From Psychromonas sp. SA13A (lineage in GTDB: Bacteria > Pseudomonadota > Gammaproteobacteria > Enterobacterales > Psychromonadaceae): DNA of 59,009 nucleotides. The stretch covers positions 1 to 59,009 of the forward strand of contig NZ_WTKU01000017.1 of the NCBI RefSeq assembly GCF_011378715.1, read 5' to 3'. The position numbers and the translations under genes are program-made. Under the pieces are notes generated by a model. It had not been told where the DNA came from. It searched no databases and saw only the letters and a list, made by a program, of their open reading frames with translations. Numbering within the stretch: the first letter of the stretch is position 1; the number at the start of each line of letters is the position of its first letter. Shown here piece by piece: positions 8,745-19,332 of the stretch.

Positions 8745-9929
8745 TTACGCGATGATAGTAGAAACAACACCAGCACCTACAGTACGGCCACCTTCACGGA
8801 TAGCGAAACGTAGACCTTCGTCCATAGCGATTGGACCAATTAGTTCAACAACGAACTTAAGGTTATCACCAGGCATTACCATTTCTACACCTTCAGGAAG
8901 CTCAACAGCACCTGTGATGTCAGTTGTACGGAAGTAGAACTGTGGACGGTAACCTTTGAAGAATGGAGTATGACGGCCACCTTCATCTTTACTTAGTACG
9001 TATACTTCAGATTCGAACTTAGTATGTGGTTTGATTGAACCAGGTTTAGCTAGAACTTGACCACGTTCAACGTCTTCACGTTTAGTACCACGTAGAAGAA
9101 CACCAACGTTCTCACCAGCACGACCTTCGTCAAGCAGTTTACGGAACATTTCAACACCAGTACAAGTAGTAGTAACTGTGTCTTTAAGACCAACGATTTC
9201 TACAGACTCACCAACTTTGATGATACCGCGCTCAACACGACCAGTAACAACAGTACCACGACCAGCAATTGAGAATACATCTTCAATTGGTAGAATGAAT
9301 GGTTTGTCAATATCACGCTCTGGAAGAGGGATATAAGTATCTAGTGCATCAGCAAGTTCAAGGATTTTTTCTTCCCATTCAGCTTCGCCTTCAAGAGCTT
9401 TAAGCGCTGAACCAAGGATAACTGGTAGGTCATCACCTGGGAAATCATATTCAGAAAGAAGTTCACGAACTTCCATTTCTACTAATTCTAGTAGCTCTTC
9501 ATCATCAACCATGTCACATTTGTTTAAGAAAACAACTAAGTGTGGAACACCAACTTGACGAGAAAGTAGGATGTGCTCACGAGTTTGTGGCATAGGACCA
9601 TCTGTTGCAGCAACAACTAAGATACCACCATCCATTTGAGCAGCACCAGTGATCATGTTTTTAACATAATCGGCATGTCCAGGACAGTCTACGTGTGCGT
9701 AGTGACGAGTTTCTGTATCGTATTCGATGTGAGAAGTATTGATTGTAATACCGCGCTCACGCTCTTCTGGAGCATTATCGATTGCAGAGAAATCACGAAT
9801 GTCGCCACCGAATTTCTTAGTTAATACAGCAGAGATTGCAGCTGTTAAAGTAGTTTTACCATGGTCAACGTGGCCAATTGTACCTACGTTTACATGTGGT
9901 TTATTACGTTCAAATTTTTCTTTAGACAC
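8745..9929 (-). CDS. tuf: Translation elongation factor Tu
   Basis: A 394-residue EF-Tu, the usual length. It delivers aminoacyl-tRNA to the ribosome as a GTPase. The G1 box GHVDHGKT is near residues 19-26, G3 is DCPGHADY and G4 is NKCD; domains 2 and 3 are complete to [11 protein letters not shown] place the start at the GTG at 9929 (product begins with [13 protein letters not shown], as in E. coli), because AAGAAGG lies just upstream; the longer frame to 9965 has no family support. It is the last gene of rpsL-rpsG-fusA-tuf. A second tuf gene elsewhere is likely but not in view. The 3' end has been copied three times downstream. Confidence 0.97.
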   Translation of the reverse strand: MSKEKFERNKPHVNVGTIGHVDHGKTTLTAAISAVLTKKFGGDIRDFSAIDNAPEERERGITINTSHIEYDTETRHYAHVDCPGHADYVKNMITGAAQMDGGILVVAATDGPMPQTREHILLSRQVGVPHLVVFLNKCDMVDDEELLELVEMEVRELLSEYDFPGDDLPVILGSALKALEGEAEWEEKILELADALDTYIPLPERDIDKPFILPIEDVFSIAGRGTVVTGRVERGIIKVGESVEIVGLKDTVTTTCTGVEMFRKLLDEGRAGENVGVLLRGTKREDVERGQVLAKPGSIKPHTKFESEVYVLSKDEGGRHTPFFKGYRPQFYFRTTDITGAVELPEGVEMVMPGDNLKFVVELIGPIAMDEGLRFAIREGGRTVGAGVVSTIIA

Positions 9930-10003
9930 AGTGTGTACCTTCTTTATCAGTAAATACCTCTCCACATGCCATCACATGGAAAGGCGTTAGTTTAATTTAT
10001 TTT

Positions 10004-12100
10004 TTATTTCGCTTCAATAATTGCGTTAGCAATTTTTTTAGGCGCATCGGCATATTCTAAAAATTCCATTGAATAAGATGCACGACCTTGTGTTGCTGAA
10101 CGTACTGCGGTTGCATAACCGAACATTTCAGACAGCGGTACTTTAGCATGAACGATCTTAACACCACCTGGGCCATCGTCCATTCCTTCAATAATACCAC
10201 GACGACTATTAAGGTCGCCAACAACAGTGCCCATCCAATCTTCAGGAGTAGTTACTTCCACTTTCATCACGGGTTCAAGTATAGTTGCATCAGCTTTTAA
10301 TGCACCATCTCTAAAACCCATCATGCCAGCAATTTTAAATGCCATTTCGCTAGAGTCAACCTCATGGTATGTACCATGAAGTAAAGTAACTCGAACGTCA
10401 AGCATTGGGTAACCTGCTAACACACCTTGGTTCATTTGTTCTTCACAGCCTTTGCTTACCGCTGGAATGTATTCTTTTGGAATCTCATTACCAGTAATTT
10501 GGTTTACAAACTCAAAGCCAGAGCCCGCTGCAAGCGGTTCTAGTTTTAATTGGACATGACCATAATGGCTAGGTCCTTCACCCTGACGAATAAACTTACC
10601 TTCGACTTCAACCGTTTTACGGATTGTTTCACGGTATGCTACTTGTGGATTACCCACGTTACAGTTCACAGAAAACTCACGACGCATACGGTCAACAATG
10701 ATATCAAGGTGAAGTTCACCCATACCAGAGATCAGTATTTGTCCAGACTCTTCATTGGTTTCAACACGAAATGAAGGGTCTTCGGCAGATAGTTTTTCAA
10801 GTGCTAGTGTTAGCTTATCTTGGTCAACCTTGGTTTTAGGTTCAACCGCGATCTGAATAACCGGTTCAGGGAAATCCATACGCTCAAGAATAATATTCTG
10901 TCCAACAACACAAAGCGTGTCCCCCGTAGTGACGTCTTTAAGACCGATCGCAGCGGCGATATCACCGGCACGAACCTCTTTGACTTCCTTACGTTCGTTA
11001 GCATGCATCTGTACGATACGTCCTAAACGCTCTTTTTTGCCTTTAATAGGAATAAATACTTGTTCACCAGACTTAACTACGCCTGAGTACACGCGCATAA
11101 AGGTTAACGTTCCCACGAATGGGTCAGTCGCTACTTTAAACGCAAGTGCAGCAAATGGTGCTTCATCTGTCGCAGGACATTCTATCTCTTGGTCATTATG
11201 TCCGTTGATAGCTTTAATCGCTTCAACTTCGACCGGAGAAGGTAAATAATCAATAACCGCATCTAACACTGCTTGCACACCTTTATTTTTAAAGGCGCTA
11301 CCACAGGTCGCTAATACGATTTCATTATTTAACGTACGAATACGTAATCCTGCTTTAACTTCTTCTTCTGAAAGTACACCTTCTTCGAGGTATTTTTCCA
11401 TCAGTTCATCATTTGCTTCTGCAGCTGTTTCTACTAGTTCCTCGTGCAAAGCTTGCGCGTGCTCTAGTAGGTCAGCAGGAATGTCATAATATTCAAATGT
11501 CATTCCTTGATCTGCATCGTTCCAATTAATCGCTTTCATTTTAATGAGGTCGATAACACCGCGAAACTCATCTTCTGTTCCAATATTCAAATGAATAGGA
11601 ACACAGGTTGCGCCTAAGCGATTTCGAATTTGCTCAAGTACAGATTCAAAATCAGCACCGGTGCGGTCCATCTTGTTAACAAATACAATACGCGGAACGT
11701 GGTATTTGTTAGCTTGGCGCCACACAGTTTCTGATTGAGGTTCTACACCTGACGAGCCACAAAATACAACTACAGCACCATCCAATACACGTAAAGAACG
11801 TTCAACTTCAATAGTGAAATCTACGTGTCCAGGGGTATCAATGATATTAATGCGGTGTTGCTCATACTGGTTTTGCATGCCCTGCCAGAAAGTAGTAGTC
11901 GCAGCGGATGTGATAGTAATACCACGTTCCTGCTCCTGCTCCATCCAGTCCATTGTTGCTGCGCCGTCGTGAACTTCACCAATTCGGTGAGATACGCCAG
12001 TGTAGAACAACACACGCTCTGTAGTAGTAGTTTTACCTGCATCGACATGAGCCACAATACCGATATTACGGTAGCGCTCAATAGGAGTTGTACGTGACAA
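10004..12100 (-). CDS. fusA: Translation elongation factor G (TTG start)
   Basis: A 698-residue GTPase that drives ribosomal translocation. G1 is [14 protein letters not shown]3 is DTPGHVDFT and G4 is NKMD. EF-G1 hallmarks [19 protein letters not shown] and VCFG-like [14 protein letters not shown] match the Pseudomonas/Alteromonadales type. The start is most likely the TTG at 12100 ([11 protein letters not shown] follows, as in the family), with SD AAGGA 7 bases upstream; a longer frame to 12157 would begin inside a hairpin. Domain IV is odd: where most EF-Gs have RQSGGRGQYGHV this protein has [13 protein letters not shown]. It lies 74 bases upstream of tuf and 77 bases after rpsG. Confidence 0.95.
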   Translation of the reverse strand: MSRTTPIERYRNIGIVAHVDAGKTTTTERVLFYTGVSHRIGEVHDGAATMDWMEQEQERGITITSAATTTFWQGMQNQYEQHRINIIDTPGHVDFTIEVERSLRVLDGAVVVFCGSSGVEPQSETVWRQANKYHVPRIVFVNKMDRTGADFESVLEQIRNRLGATCVPIHLNIGTEDEFRGVIDLIKMKAINWNDADQGMTFEYYDIPADLLEHAQALHEELVETAAEANDELMEKYLEEGVLSEEEVKAGLRIRTLNNEIVLATCGSAFKNKGVQAVLDAVIDYLPSPVEVEAIKAINGHNDQEIECPATDEAPFAALAFKVATDPFVGTLTFMRVYSGVVKSGEQVFIPIKGKKERLGRIVQMHANERKEVKEVRAGDIAAAIGLKDVTTGDTLCVVGQNIILERMDFPEPVIQIAVEPKTKVDQDKLTLALEKLSAEDPSFRVETNEESGQILISGMGELHLDIIVDRMRREFSVNCNVGNPQVAYRETIRKTVEVEGKFIRQGEGPSHYGHVQLKLEPLAAGSGFEFVNQITGNEIPKEYIPAVSKGCEEQMNQGVLAGYPMLDVRVTLLHGTYHEVDSSEMAFKIAGMMGFRDGALKADATILEPVMKVEVTTPEDWMGTVVGDLNSRRGIIEGMDDGPGGVKIVHAKVPLSEMFGYATAVRSATQGRASYSMEFLEYADAPKKIANAIIEAK

Positions 12101-12146
12101 TGCAATGTCCTTTTTAAATAAAGCTTTGTGCAAATAGAAACGAAAA

Positions 12147-12168
12147 AGCACAAGCAAAAGCCTGTGCT
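12147..12168 (-). promoter_or_regulatory. Terminator-like hairpin between rpsG and fusA
   Basis: On the minus strand AGCACA...TGTGCT forms a stem with an inner GGC/GCT extension, followed directly by TTTTTCGTTTC. It starts about 10 bases past the rpsG stop and looks like an intrinsic attenuator that would reduce fusA-tuf relative to the ribosomal protein genes. Whether it terminates or only stabilises the upstream mRNA cannot be told from sequence. Confidence 0.6.
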
Positions 12169-12177
12169 AAGAATTTT

Positions 12178-12675
<498 letters not shown>

Positions 12676-12732
12676 TTACCCAAAACATATTAAAATTAAA
12701 TAGTGTTTGTTTGGCCTTACTTACGGAAAGTA

Positions 12733-13107
12733 TTAAGATTTAGGCTTTTTAGCACCGTACTTAGAACGACCGTTACGACGTGCAGAAACACCTGAAGTAT
12801 CAAGTGCACCACGAATTGTATGGTAACGAACACCCGGTAAATCTTTTACACGACCGCCGCGGATCAAGATTACACTATGCTCTTGCAAGTTATGGCCTTC
12901 ACCACCGATGTACGAAGTTACTTCGAAACCGTTAGTTAGACGTACACGAGCAACTTTACGCATTGCCGAGTTAGGTTTTTTTGGTGTAGTTGTATATACA
13001 CGAGTACATACACCACGTTTTTGTGGACACGCTTCTAGCGCAGGAACGTTAGTTTTTTGAACTTTGTCCTTACGCGGTTTGCGTACCAATTGTGAAATTG
13101 TTGCCAT
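12733..13107 (-). CDS. rpsL: 30S ribosomal protein S12
   Basis: A 124-residue decoding-centre protein. The start at 13107 gives [12 protein letters not shown] as in the family; an in-frame upstream extension to 13143 has no family support. [10 protein letters not shown] and [13 protein letters not shown] are wild type, with the Lys residues that mutate to streptomycin resistance unchanged and the Asp that RimO methylthiolates present. First gene of the str operon, with its own promoter upstream. Confidence 0.98.
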   Translation of the reverse strand: MATISQLVRKPRKDKVQKTNVPALEACPQKRGVCTRVYTTTPKKPNSAMRKVARVRLTNGFEVTSYIGGEGHNLQEHSVILIRGGRVKDLPGVRYHTIRGALDTSGVSARRNGRSKYGAKKPKS

Positions 13108-13166
13108 TGTTAAATAGCTCCTAATGTGTGTGTGAAAAATCAAGCCCTAAAGATTAGGGTCGCAAG

Positions 13167-13195
13167 AGTTTACGCTGAATAGAAAGGCGAGTCAA
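13167..13195 (-). promoter_or_regulatory. Sigma-70-type promoter of rpsL-rpsG-fusA-tuf
   Basis: On the minus strand a -35 TTGACT (13190-13195) and a -10 TAAACT (13167-13172) are separated by exactly 17 bp, about 60 bases before the rpsL ATG. Confidence 0.75.
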
Positions 13196-13288
13196 TAAAT
13201 AGACAATTGTGTTTTTGTTCACAAAACAAGAAAAGTAAAATGAGGTGGTTCGTTATGTTTAATTTAATGATTTAAAAGTGAAATGGGA

Positions 13289-13307
13289 CCATCTACTCTG
13301 TAGATGG
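13289..13307 (-). terminator. Hairpin after tusB
   Basis: A perfect 8-bp stem CCATCTAC-TCT-GTAGATGG immediately after the tusB stop. No clear T tract follows on the minus strand (TCCCATTTCACTTTT), so it may be a weak terminator or an mRNA-end stabiliser. Confidence 0.55.
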
Positions 13308-13311
13308 AGTC

Positions 13312-13602
13312 TTACCAAGCCAACTGACTTTGACAACGAATACTTAACGCAACAAACTCTGCATAGCTAACAACCTGTCCCATATTTGCTTTTAATCCAC
13401 GAGCCTGTAAATCGACGTCTAAAACAAACAAACGCTTACTTTGATCTAGCTGTAGTAGCTGTAAGTGCTGATCCGTTGTTGCCGAAACGGCTGAGACTGC
13501 ATCATTAAGTAATAACAAAAGATCTTTACCACCCAATTGCCTAACACAATCTTTCAGCGCAAAGCTATTAAAAGGAGATCCACTAACAGTGTGTAATATC
13601 AT
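13312..13602 (-). CDS. tusB: Sulfurtransferase complex subunit TusB
   Basis: 96 residues, DsrH/TusB family (E. coli TusB is 95). It begins MILHTVSGSPF and ends SQLAW, like the E. coli protein (MLHTLHRSPW ... SSQMAW). It is the smallest subunit of the TusBCD heterohexamer, which relays persulfide sulfur from TusA to TusE and MnmA for 2-thiouridine at the tRNA wobble base. It abuts tusC: the tusC stop is followed directly by the tusB start. Last gene of ridA-tusDCB. Confidence 0.88.
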   Translation of the reverse strand: MILHTVSGSPFNSFALKDCVRQLGGKDLLLLLNDAVSAVSATTDQHLQLLQLDQSKRLFVLDVDLQARGLKANMGQVVSYAEFVALSIRCQSQLAW

Positions 13603-13968
13603 CTAAAAACTCATTAATTGGTGTTGTAGCTGAAGATGTTCATTAATTTCTTCTGTATTTAGCAGTGTTGTTTTAATAACTAATTGGTCTACTGAAATGT
13701 TTCGCTCAACGAGTGATTGTTGGCAAACATAAACATTTTCTACATCATAAAGTTCAAGCATTTGTAACATCGGTTGAAAATCTTTTTGCAAAATAAGATC
13801 TGCTTGATGTTTTGCTAATAATTGATAAACGCCATCACCTATAAAAAATACACTTAAGGATTCGTTAAAAGCAGAAATCGCCAAGGTTAAATCTAATGCC
13901 TCACGAGCAGTACTTGAACCATGGGGAGCTTGTCGATTTATGATGCCAATCTTCTTTTCCATGTTCAT
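13603..13968 (-). CDS. tusC: Sulfurtransferase complex subunit TusC
   Basis: 121 residues (E. coli TusC is 119), DsrF-like. The N-terminal APHGSSTAREALD segment is the family signature (E. coli APHGTAAGREGLD). It forms the TusBCD complex with its neighbours for tRNA 2-thiolation. It starts 3 bases after tusD ends and abuts tusB. MNMEKK offers two adjacent Met starts; the first is listed. Confidence 0.9.
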   Translation of the reverse strand: MNMEKKIGIINRQAPHGSSTAREALDLTLAISAFNESLSVFFIGDGVYQLLAKHQADLILQKDFQPMLQMLELYDVENVYVCQQSLVERNISVDQLVIKTTLLNTEEINEHLQLQHQLMSF

Positions 13969-13971
13969 GCC

Positions 13972-14376
13972 CTAAAACTGTATTAATCGGTCACAACTAG
14001 CAGATAACTCAGCTAATTGACCTAACCCGCTGAGTAAAAAAGGGGGTTTAAGATTGTAATGCTGTAAACCTAATTGTGCTGCCTCTCGCTCATTAACGAT
14101 ACCGCGCCGTAATGATGCCGATACACAAACTTCAAGTGCAAACTTGTATTGAGTCGCTAAAGCAGCCCAGCGATCAGGTATATTAACCTCATCGCTGGCA
14201 GGGTTAATTAAATCATTGGCTGTTAGTACACCATCTAAGTAGAAAAAAACACCACATATTTTATGCCCAGCAGCTAATACTGCCTCGCAAAACTGTAAGG
14301 CAGATGCGGTATTTTGACTGCTAGCTGGATTACCCGTCACTAACAAAGAAAATTTAACAACCCCTGATTCAGACAT
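13972..14376 (-). CDS. tusD: Sulfurtransferase complex subunit TusD
   Basis: 134 residues (E. coli TusD is 128), DsrE-like. The persulfide-carrying cysteine is C84 in EVCVSASLRRG, matching the catalytic Cys of E. coli TusD. The segment CGVFFYLDGVLTAN is also typical. It accepts sulfur from TusA and passes it on in tRNA thiolation. It starts 8 bases after ridA, so ridA and tusDCB are probably one transcript. Confidence 0.92.
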   Translation of the reverse strand: MSESGVVKFSLLVTGNPASSQNTASALQFCEAVLAAGHKICGVFFYLDGVLTANDLINPASDEVNIPDRWAALATQYKFALEVCVSASLRRGIVNEREAAQLGLQHYNLKPPFLLSGLGQLAELSASCDRLIQF

Positions 14377-14384
14377 ACTAAGCC

Positions 14385-14771
14385 TTAAGCCGTGTACGCA
14401 ATTGCTTCAACTTCAACCAGTACGTCTTTTGGTAAACGAGCGACTTCAACACATGAACGAGCAGGTGCTAATTCAGCAAAGTATTTACCATAAACTTCAT
14501 TGAAAGCAGCAAAGTCATTCATATCTTTAATGAAACAAGTCGTTTTAACGACAGTTTGTGCTGTTGCACCAGCGGCTTCTAATACTGCCAATAAGTTTTT
14601 CATTACTTGTTCAGTTTGCTCTGCAACACCACCTTCTACAATCTCCATTGATTTTGGATCCAATGGGATTTGACCAGAAGTAAAGATCATGTTACCTAGT
14701 TGATTAGCTTGAGAATATGGACCAATTGCTGATGGAGATTGTTCTGTACTAATAATTTTTTTAGTTGTCAT
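14385..14771 (-). CDS. ridA: Reactive intermediate/imine deaminase RidA
   Basis: 128 residues, YjgF/YER057c/UK114 family, a homotrimer that hydrolyses 2-aminoacrylate and related imines. Active-site residues sit at the canonical positions, Arg105 in [12 protein letters not shown] and Glu120, with GPYSQA near residue 17. The odd point is the neighbourhood: it leads a tus operon between rpoC and rpsL, 8 bases from tusD. Aminoacrylate arises from PLP enzymes acting on Ser/Cys, so a link with sulfur trafficking is conceivable but is inference. Confidence 0.95.
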   Translation of the reverse strand: MTTKKIISTEQSPSAIGPYSQANQLGNMIFTSGQIPLDPKSMEIVEGGVAEQTEQVMKNLLAVLEAAGATAQTVVKTTCFIKDMNDFAAFNEVYGKYFAELAPARSCVEVARLPKDVLVEVEAIAYTA

Positions 14772-15036
14772 TTAATGCTTATCCTAATCAGTTAATTTCG
14801 AGCCTGTATATTGAAGTAGAAGCAAAATAAAAACAATGCGAAATGATAAAAAATTAAACTCGTACAAATAAAAGCCCAACAAAAATATTAACCCTTAAAA
14901 CACCAAAATAACCACGAAGCGCTGCGCTACACGAAGAGCACGAAGAAAAGCTATAATCAGCTCAAATTTTAGATATAAAAAAAGGTGCCGAAGCACCTTT
15001 TTTTCTAAAGCAAAATTAATTGCTTATATTTGCTAC
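14772..15036. other. Intergenic region rpoC-ridA with a CACGAAG word repeat
   Basis: 265 bp. It contains the rpoC terminator (14977-15004) and, at about 14914-14947, a short word array in which CACGAAG occurs three times. The ridA-tusDCB promoter must lie in the part next to 14772, but no confident hexamers were picked. Confidence 0.5.
14977..15004 (-). terminator. Rho-independent terminator of rpoBC
   Basis: GGTGC-CGAA-GCACC stem between A7 and T7 tracts, 32 bases after the rpoC stop. Confidence 0.93.
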
Positions 15037-18000
15037 TTATTCACCAAAATCAACGGCGTTTAGTAAGTCAGCTAAGTTTTGCTCAGCTGCTTCAACATCG
15101 ATAATAGGCTCAGCACTAACAGGTTCAAGCTCTTTAGCTTTAGCTGCGGCACGAGTACGGTGATGTGCAAAACCAGTACCAGCTGGAATCAAGCGACCTA
15201 CGATTACATTCTCTTTCAAGCCATGTAATTGGTCACATTTACCTGCAACAGCTGCTTCCGTAAGAACACGCGTTGTTTCTTGGAAAGATGCTGCTGAAAT
15301 AAATGATTCAGTTGCTAGTGATGCTTTAGTAATACCAAGTAACTGGTACTCAAACTTAGCTAAGTTTTTGCCTTCAGCTTCTAAGCGACGGTTTTCAATG
15401 ATAACGCGTACAACTTCAGCTTGCTCACCTACTAAGAATGGCGTATCGCCAGCATCAGTGATGATACATTTACGTAGCATTTGGTTAACGATAACTTCGA
15501 TATGCTTATCATTAATTTTTACACCTTGTAAACGGTATACTTCTTGTACTTCGTTAGTGATGTAGTTAGCCACTGGGCTAATACCACGTAGACGAAGGAT
15601 GTCATGAGGAGACTCAGGACCGTCAGAAATAACCTCACCTTTTTCAATCTTCTCACCTTCGAAGATGTTTAGGTGACGCCATTTAGGGATCATCTCTTCG
15701 TAAACATCACCATTTGCTTGAGTGATCACTAGGCGACGCTTACCTTTGGTTTCTTTACCAAATGCTAACGTACCAGATACTTCAGCAAGAATAGCGGCAT
15801 CTTTAGGTGTACGAGCTTCAAATAAGTCAGCTACGCGAGGTAGACCACCCGTGATATCACGAGTTTTTGAACTTTCTTGAGGGATACGAGCAACCGCATC
15901 ACCAACTCGTACTTGAGCACCATCTTCAAGGCTAACGATTGCTTTGGCAGGAAGTGCATATTGCGCAGCAACTTCAGTACCAGGAATGAATAAATCATTA
16001 CCTTTAGCATCAACTAATTTAGCCATTGGACGCATTTCTTTACCTGCACTTGGACGCTGTGCAGGGTCAATAATAACAATACTTGATAAACCAGTTAGTT
16101 CATCAGTTTGTTTATTAATAGTAATGCCTTCAATAAAGTCTAAGAACTCAACCGTACCTTCCACTTCCGTAATAATTGGGTGTGTATGCGGGTCCCAGTT
16201 AGCAATGATTTCGCCAGCAGTGATTGCTGCACCATCTTGCTTCTCAAGAACAGCACCATAAGGTAGACGGTGATTCTCTTTAGTACGACCTAATTCATCA
16301 ATAACGGTTAGCTCAGTTGAACGAGACGTTACAACTACTTTGCCATCAGAGTTAATTACAAACTTAGCGTTATGTAATTTAACTTTACCGGTATTTTTAA
16401 CTTGGATATTGTTTTCTGATGCAGAACGCGATGCTGCACCACCGATGTGGAACGTACGCATCGTTAACTGTGTACCAGGTTCACCGATAGACTGAGCGGC
16501 CATAACACCAACTGCTTCGCCTTGACCAACCATGTGTCCACGAGCCAAATCACGACCGTAACATTGTGCACAAGCACCAAAGTCAGTATTACAAGTAATA
16601 ACAGAGCGAACCCATACTTGGTCAACCGATGCTTCTTCGATTAAGTCACAGTATTTTTCATCAAGTAATACGTTACGTGCGATTAATACTTCGTTATCTG
16701 TACCTGGTTTAATGATGTCACGAGCAACAACACGACCTAGTACACGTTCACGAAGTGGTTCAACAACGTCACCACCTTGAATTAACGGAGTAACTAACAG
16801 ACCTTCAGTACTACCACAATCTTCTTCAGTAATAACTAAATCTTGAGCAATATCAACAAGACGACGAGTTAGGTAACCCGAGTTTGCTGTTTTAAGTGCG
16901 GTATCGGCTAGACCTTTACGTGCACCATGCGTCGAGATAAAGTACTGAAGTACGTTTAGACCTTCACGGAAGTTAGCTACGATAGGCGTTTCGATGATTG
17001 AACCATCCGGTTTAGCCATCAGACCACGCATACCCGCTAGCTGACGAATCTGAGCGGCACTACCACGTGCGCCCGAGTCGGCCATCATGTAAACGCTGTT
17101 AAACGAATCTTGCTGAACTTCTTCACCTTTCGCTGTTAAGACTGTGTCTTTAGAAAGGTTTTCCATCATCGCTTTAGCCACTTGCTCATTCGCACTTGCC
17201 CAAATATCGATAACTTTATTGTAACGCTCACCCGCAGTAACAAGACCAGCTTGGAATTGCTCTTGGATTTCTAGTACTTCAGCTTCAGCTTCTTCAACTA
17301 AGCGTTTCTTAGCATCAGGAATAACCATATCGTCGATACCAACAGAAGCACCTGACAATGTTGCGTACTCAAAACCTGTGTACATCAATTGGTCAGCAAA
17401 AATAACAGTGTCTTTAATACCTAGTAAACGGTAACAAGCATTTAGCACGTTAGAGATTGCTTTTTTGCCCATGTTCAAATCAACATGCTCGAATGGTAAA
17501 CCTTCAGGCATGATTAAAGATAAGATGGCACGACCAATCGTCGTTTCAACTAAACCAGTTGTTGATGTACGAGATTTATCTTCTGCAATGTGTACCTGTG
17601 TCATACGAACTTTAACAATTGCTTGCAAGTCTACAACACCAGCACGGTATGCTTTTTCAGCTTCTTTTGCATTTTTGAAGTACATGCCTTCGCCACGCGC
17701 ATTAATGCGAGTACGAGTCATGTAATACAAACCTAATACAACGTCTTGTGAAGGTACGATAATCGGCTCACCATTTGCAGGTGATAAGATATTATTCGTA
17801 GACATCATTAACGTACGAGCTTCAAGCTGTGCTTCAATTGTTAACGGTACGTGTACCGCCATTTGGTCACCATCGAAGTCGGCGTTGTATGCCGCACAAA
17901 CTAATGGGTGTAATTGAATCGCTTTACCTTCGATTAATACAGGTTCAAATGCTTGGATACCTAGTCTGTGAAGTGTTGGTGCACGGTTAAGTAGCACTGG

Positions 18001-19257
18001 ATGTTCACGGATAACACCTTCTAGGATATCCCAAACTTCACCACCTTCACGGTCAACTAATTTCTTAGCTGCTTTGATAGTAGTAGCAAGACCTAATGCT
18101 TCTAACTTACCGTAAACGAATGGTTTGAATAGCTCTAATGCCATCTTCTTCGGAAGACCACATTGATGTAAACGTAGAGTTGGACCCACTGTAATTACAG
18201 AACGACCAGAGTAATCAACACGTTTACCTAGTAAGTTTTGACGGAAACGACCTTGCTTACCTTTGATCATATCTGCAAGCGATTTTAGAGGACGTTTGTT
18301 CGAACCAGTAATAGCTCGGCCACGACGACCATTATCTAATAACGCATCAACAGACTCTTGTAACATACGTTTTTCGTTACGTACGATGATATCTGGCGCA
18401 GCTAGTTCTAAAAGACGTTTTAGGCGGTTATTACGGTTAATAACACGACGGTATAAGTCATTTAAGTCAGACGTTGCAAAACGTCCGCCGTCTAGTGGTA
18501 CTAGAGGACGTAAATCAGGTGGTAGTACTGGAAGTACTGTTAAGATCATCCACTCTGGTTTGTTTGAAGACTGGTGGAAAGATTCTACCAATTTCAGACG
18601 TTTAGTTAATTTCTTACGGCGAGTTTCAGAATTAGTTGTTTCTAACTCTTCACGCATGCCTTTGATCTCGTGTTCTAGATCTAGGTCTTTAAGCAGTGCA
18701 AAAACGGCTTCAGCGCCCATCATTGCATCAAACTCATCGCCCCATTGCTCTAGGTTGTCCAAGTACTCTTCTTCAAGAAGAATTTGACCACGTTCAAGAT
18801 CAGTCATACCTGGTTCAACAACCACGAATGATTCAAAATATAGGATACGTTCGATATCACGTAACGTCATATCAAGCATTAAGCCGATACGAGACGGAAG
18901 TGATTTAAGGAACCAAATGTGTGCAACAGGTGATGCTAATTCGATGTGTCCCATACGGTCACGACGAACTTTAGCTTGAGTTACCTCAACACCACATTTT
19001 TCACAAATAACACCACGATGTTTTAGCCGCTTGTACTTACCACATAAACATTCGTAATCTTTGATTGGACCAAAGATACGTGCACAGAACAGACCTTCAC
19101 GTTCAGGTTTGAATGTACGGTAGTTAATGGTTTCAGGTTTTTTAACTTCACCAAAAGACCATGAACGGATCATTTCTGGTGATGCTAAACCGATTTTAAT
19201 ACCATCGAATTCTTTGGTTTTATTTTGTTGCTTTAAAAACTTGAGTAAGTCTTTCAC
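15037..19257 (-). CDS. rpoC: DNA-directed RNA polymerase subunit beta'
   Basis: 1406 residues (E. coli is 1407). It forms the catalytic half of RNA polymerase with RpoB. The N-terminal zinc site is [20 protein letters not shown], about residues 70-90. The catalytic magnesium loop is [15 protein letters not shown] near residue 460. The second zinc site is [13 protein letters not shown], and trigger-loop/bridge-helix blocks such as [15 protein letters not shown] are intact. The start ATG gives [13 protein letters not shown]. It lies 75 bases after rpoB on the minus strand. No inserts or losses were noticed against the E. coli order. Confidence 0.98.
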   Translation of the reverse strand: MKDLLKFLKQQNKTKEFDGIKIGLASPEMIRSWSFGEVKKPETINYRTFKPEREGLFCARIFGPIKDYECLCGKYKRLKHRGVICEKCGVEVTQAKVRRDRMGHIELASPVAHIWFLKSLPSRIGLMLDMTLRDIERILYFESFVVVEPGMTDLERGQILLEEEYLDNLEQWGDEFDAMMGAEAVFALLKDLDLEHEIKGMREELETTNSETRRKKLTKRLKLVESFHQSSNKPEWMILTVLPVLPPDLRPLVPLDGGRFATSDLNDLYRRVINRNNRLKRLLELAAPDIIVRNEKRMLQESVDALLDNGRRGRAITGSNKRPLKSLADMIKGKQGRFRQNLLGKRVDYSGRSVITVGPTLRLHQCGLPKKMALELFKPFVYGKLEALGLATTIKAAKKLVDREGGEVWDILEGVIREHPVLLNRAPTLHRLGIQAFEPVLIEGKAIQLHPLVCAAYNADFDGDQMAVHVPLTIEAQLEARTLMMSTNNILSPANGEPIIVPSQDVVLGLYYMTRTRINARGEGMYFKNAKEAEKAYRAGVVDLQAIVKVRMTQVHIAEDKSRTSTTGLVETTIGRAILSLIMPEGLPFEHVDLNMGKKAISNVLNACYRLLGIKDTVIFADQLMYTGFEYATLSGASVGIDDMVIPDAKKRLVEEAEAEVLEIQEQFQAGLVTAGERYNKVIDIWASANEQVAKAMMENLSKDTVLTAKGEEVQQDSFNSVYMMADSGARGSAAQIRQLAGMRGLMAKPDGSIIETPIVANFREGLNVLQYFISTHGARKGLADTALKTANSGYLTRRLVDIAQDLVITEEDCGSTEGLLVTPLIQGGDVVEPLRERVLGRVVARDIIKPGTDNEVLIARNVLLDEKYCDLIEEASVDQVWVRSVITCNTDFGACAQCYGRDLARGHMVGQGEAVGVMAAQSIGEPGTQLTMRTFHIGGAASRSASENNIQVKNTGKVKLHNAKFVINSDGKVVVTSRSTELTVIDELGRTKENHRLPYGAVLEKQDGAAITAGEIIANWDPHTHPIITEVEGTVEFLDFIEGITINKQTDELTGLSSIVIIDPAQRPSAGKEMRPMAKLVDAKGNDLFIPGTEVAAQYALPAKAIVSLEDGAQVRVGDAVARIPQESSKTRDITGGLPRVADLFEARTPKDAAILAEVSGTLAFGKETKGKRRLVITQANGDVYEEMIPKWRHLNIFEGEKIEKGEVISDGPESPHDILRLRGISPVANYITNEVQEVYRLQGVKINDKHIEVIVNQMLRKCIITDAGDTPFLVGEQAEVVRVIIENRRLEAEGKNLAKFEYQLLGITKASLATESFISAASFQETTRVLTEAAVAGKCDQLHGLKENVIVGRLIPAGTGFAHHRTRAAAKAKELEPVSAEPIIDVEAAEQNLADLLNAVDFGE

Positions 19258-19332
19258 GCTACTCTCCCATAGGAGTTAAAACTAGGCGTCTCAAAAAAAC
19301 GAGACGCCACATATTTTCAACTAAAACGAATT

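Noticed and set aside
9636..9990. Plus-strand frames antisense to tuf
   Set aside because: EF-Tu is certain on the minus strand over this interval; such antisense frames are common against strongly biased genes.
18263..18787. 174-codon plus-strand frame antisense to rpoC
   Set aside because: The composition is Arg/Ser-rich, as expected from reading a conserved gene backwards; no SD, no domain.
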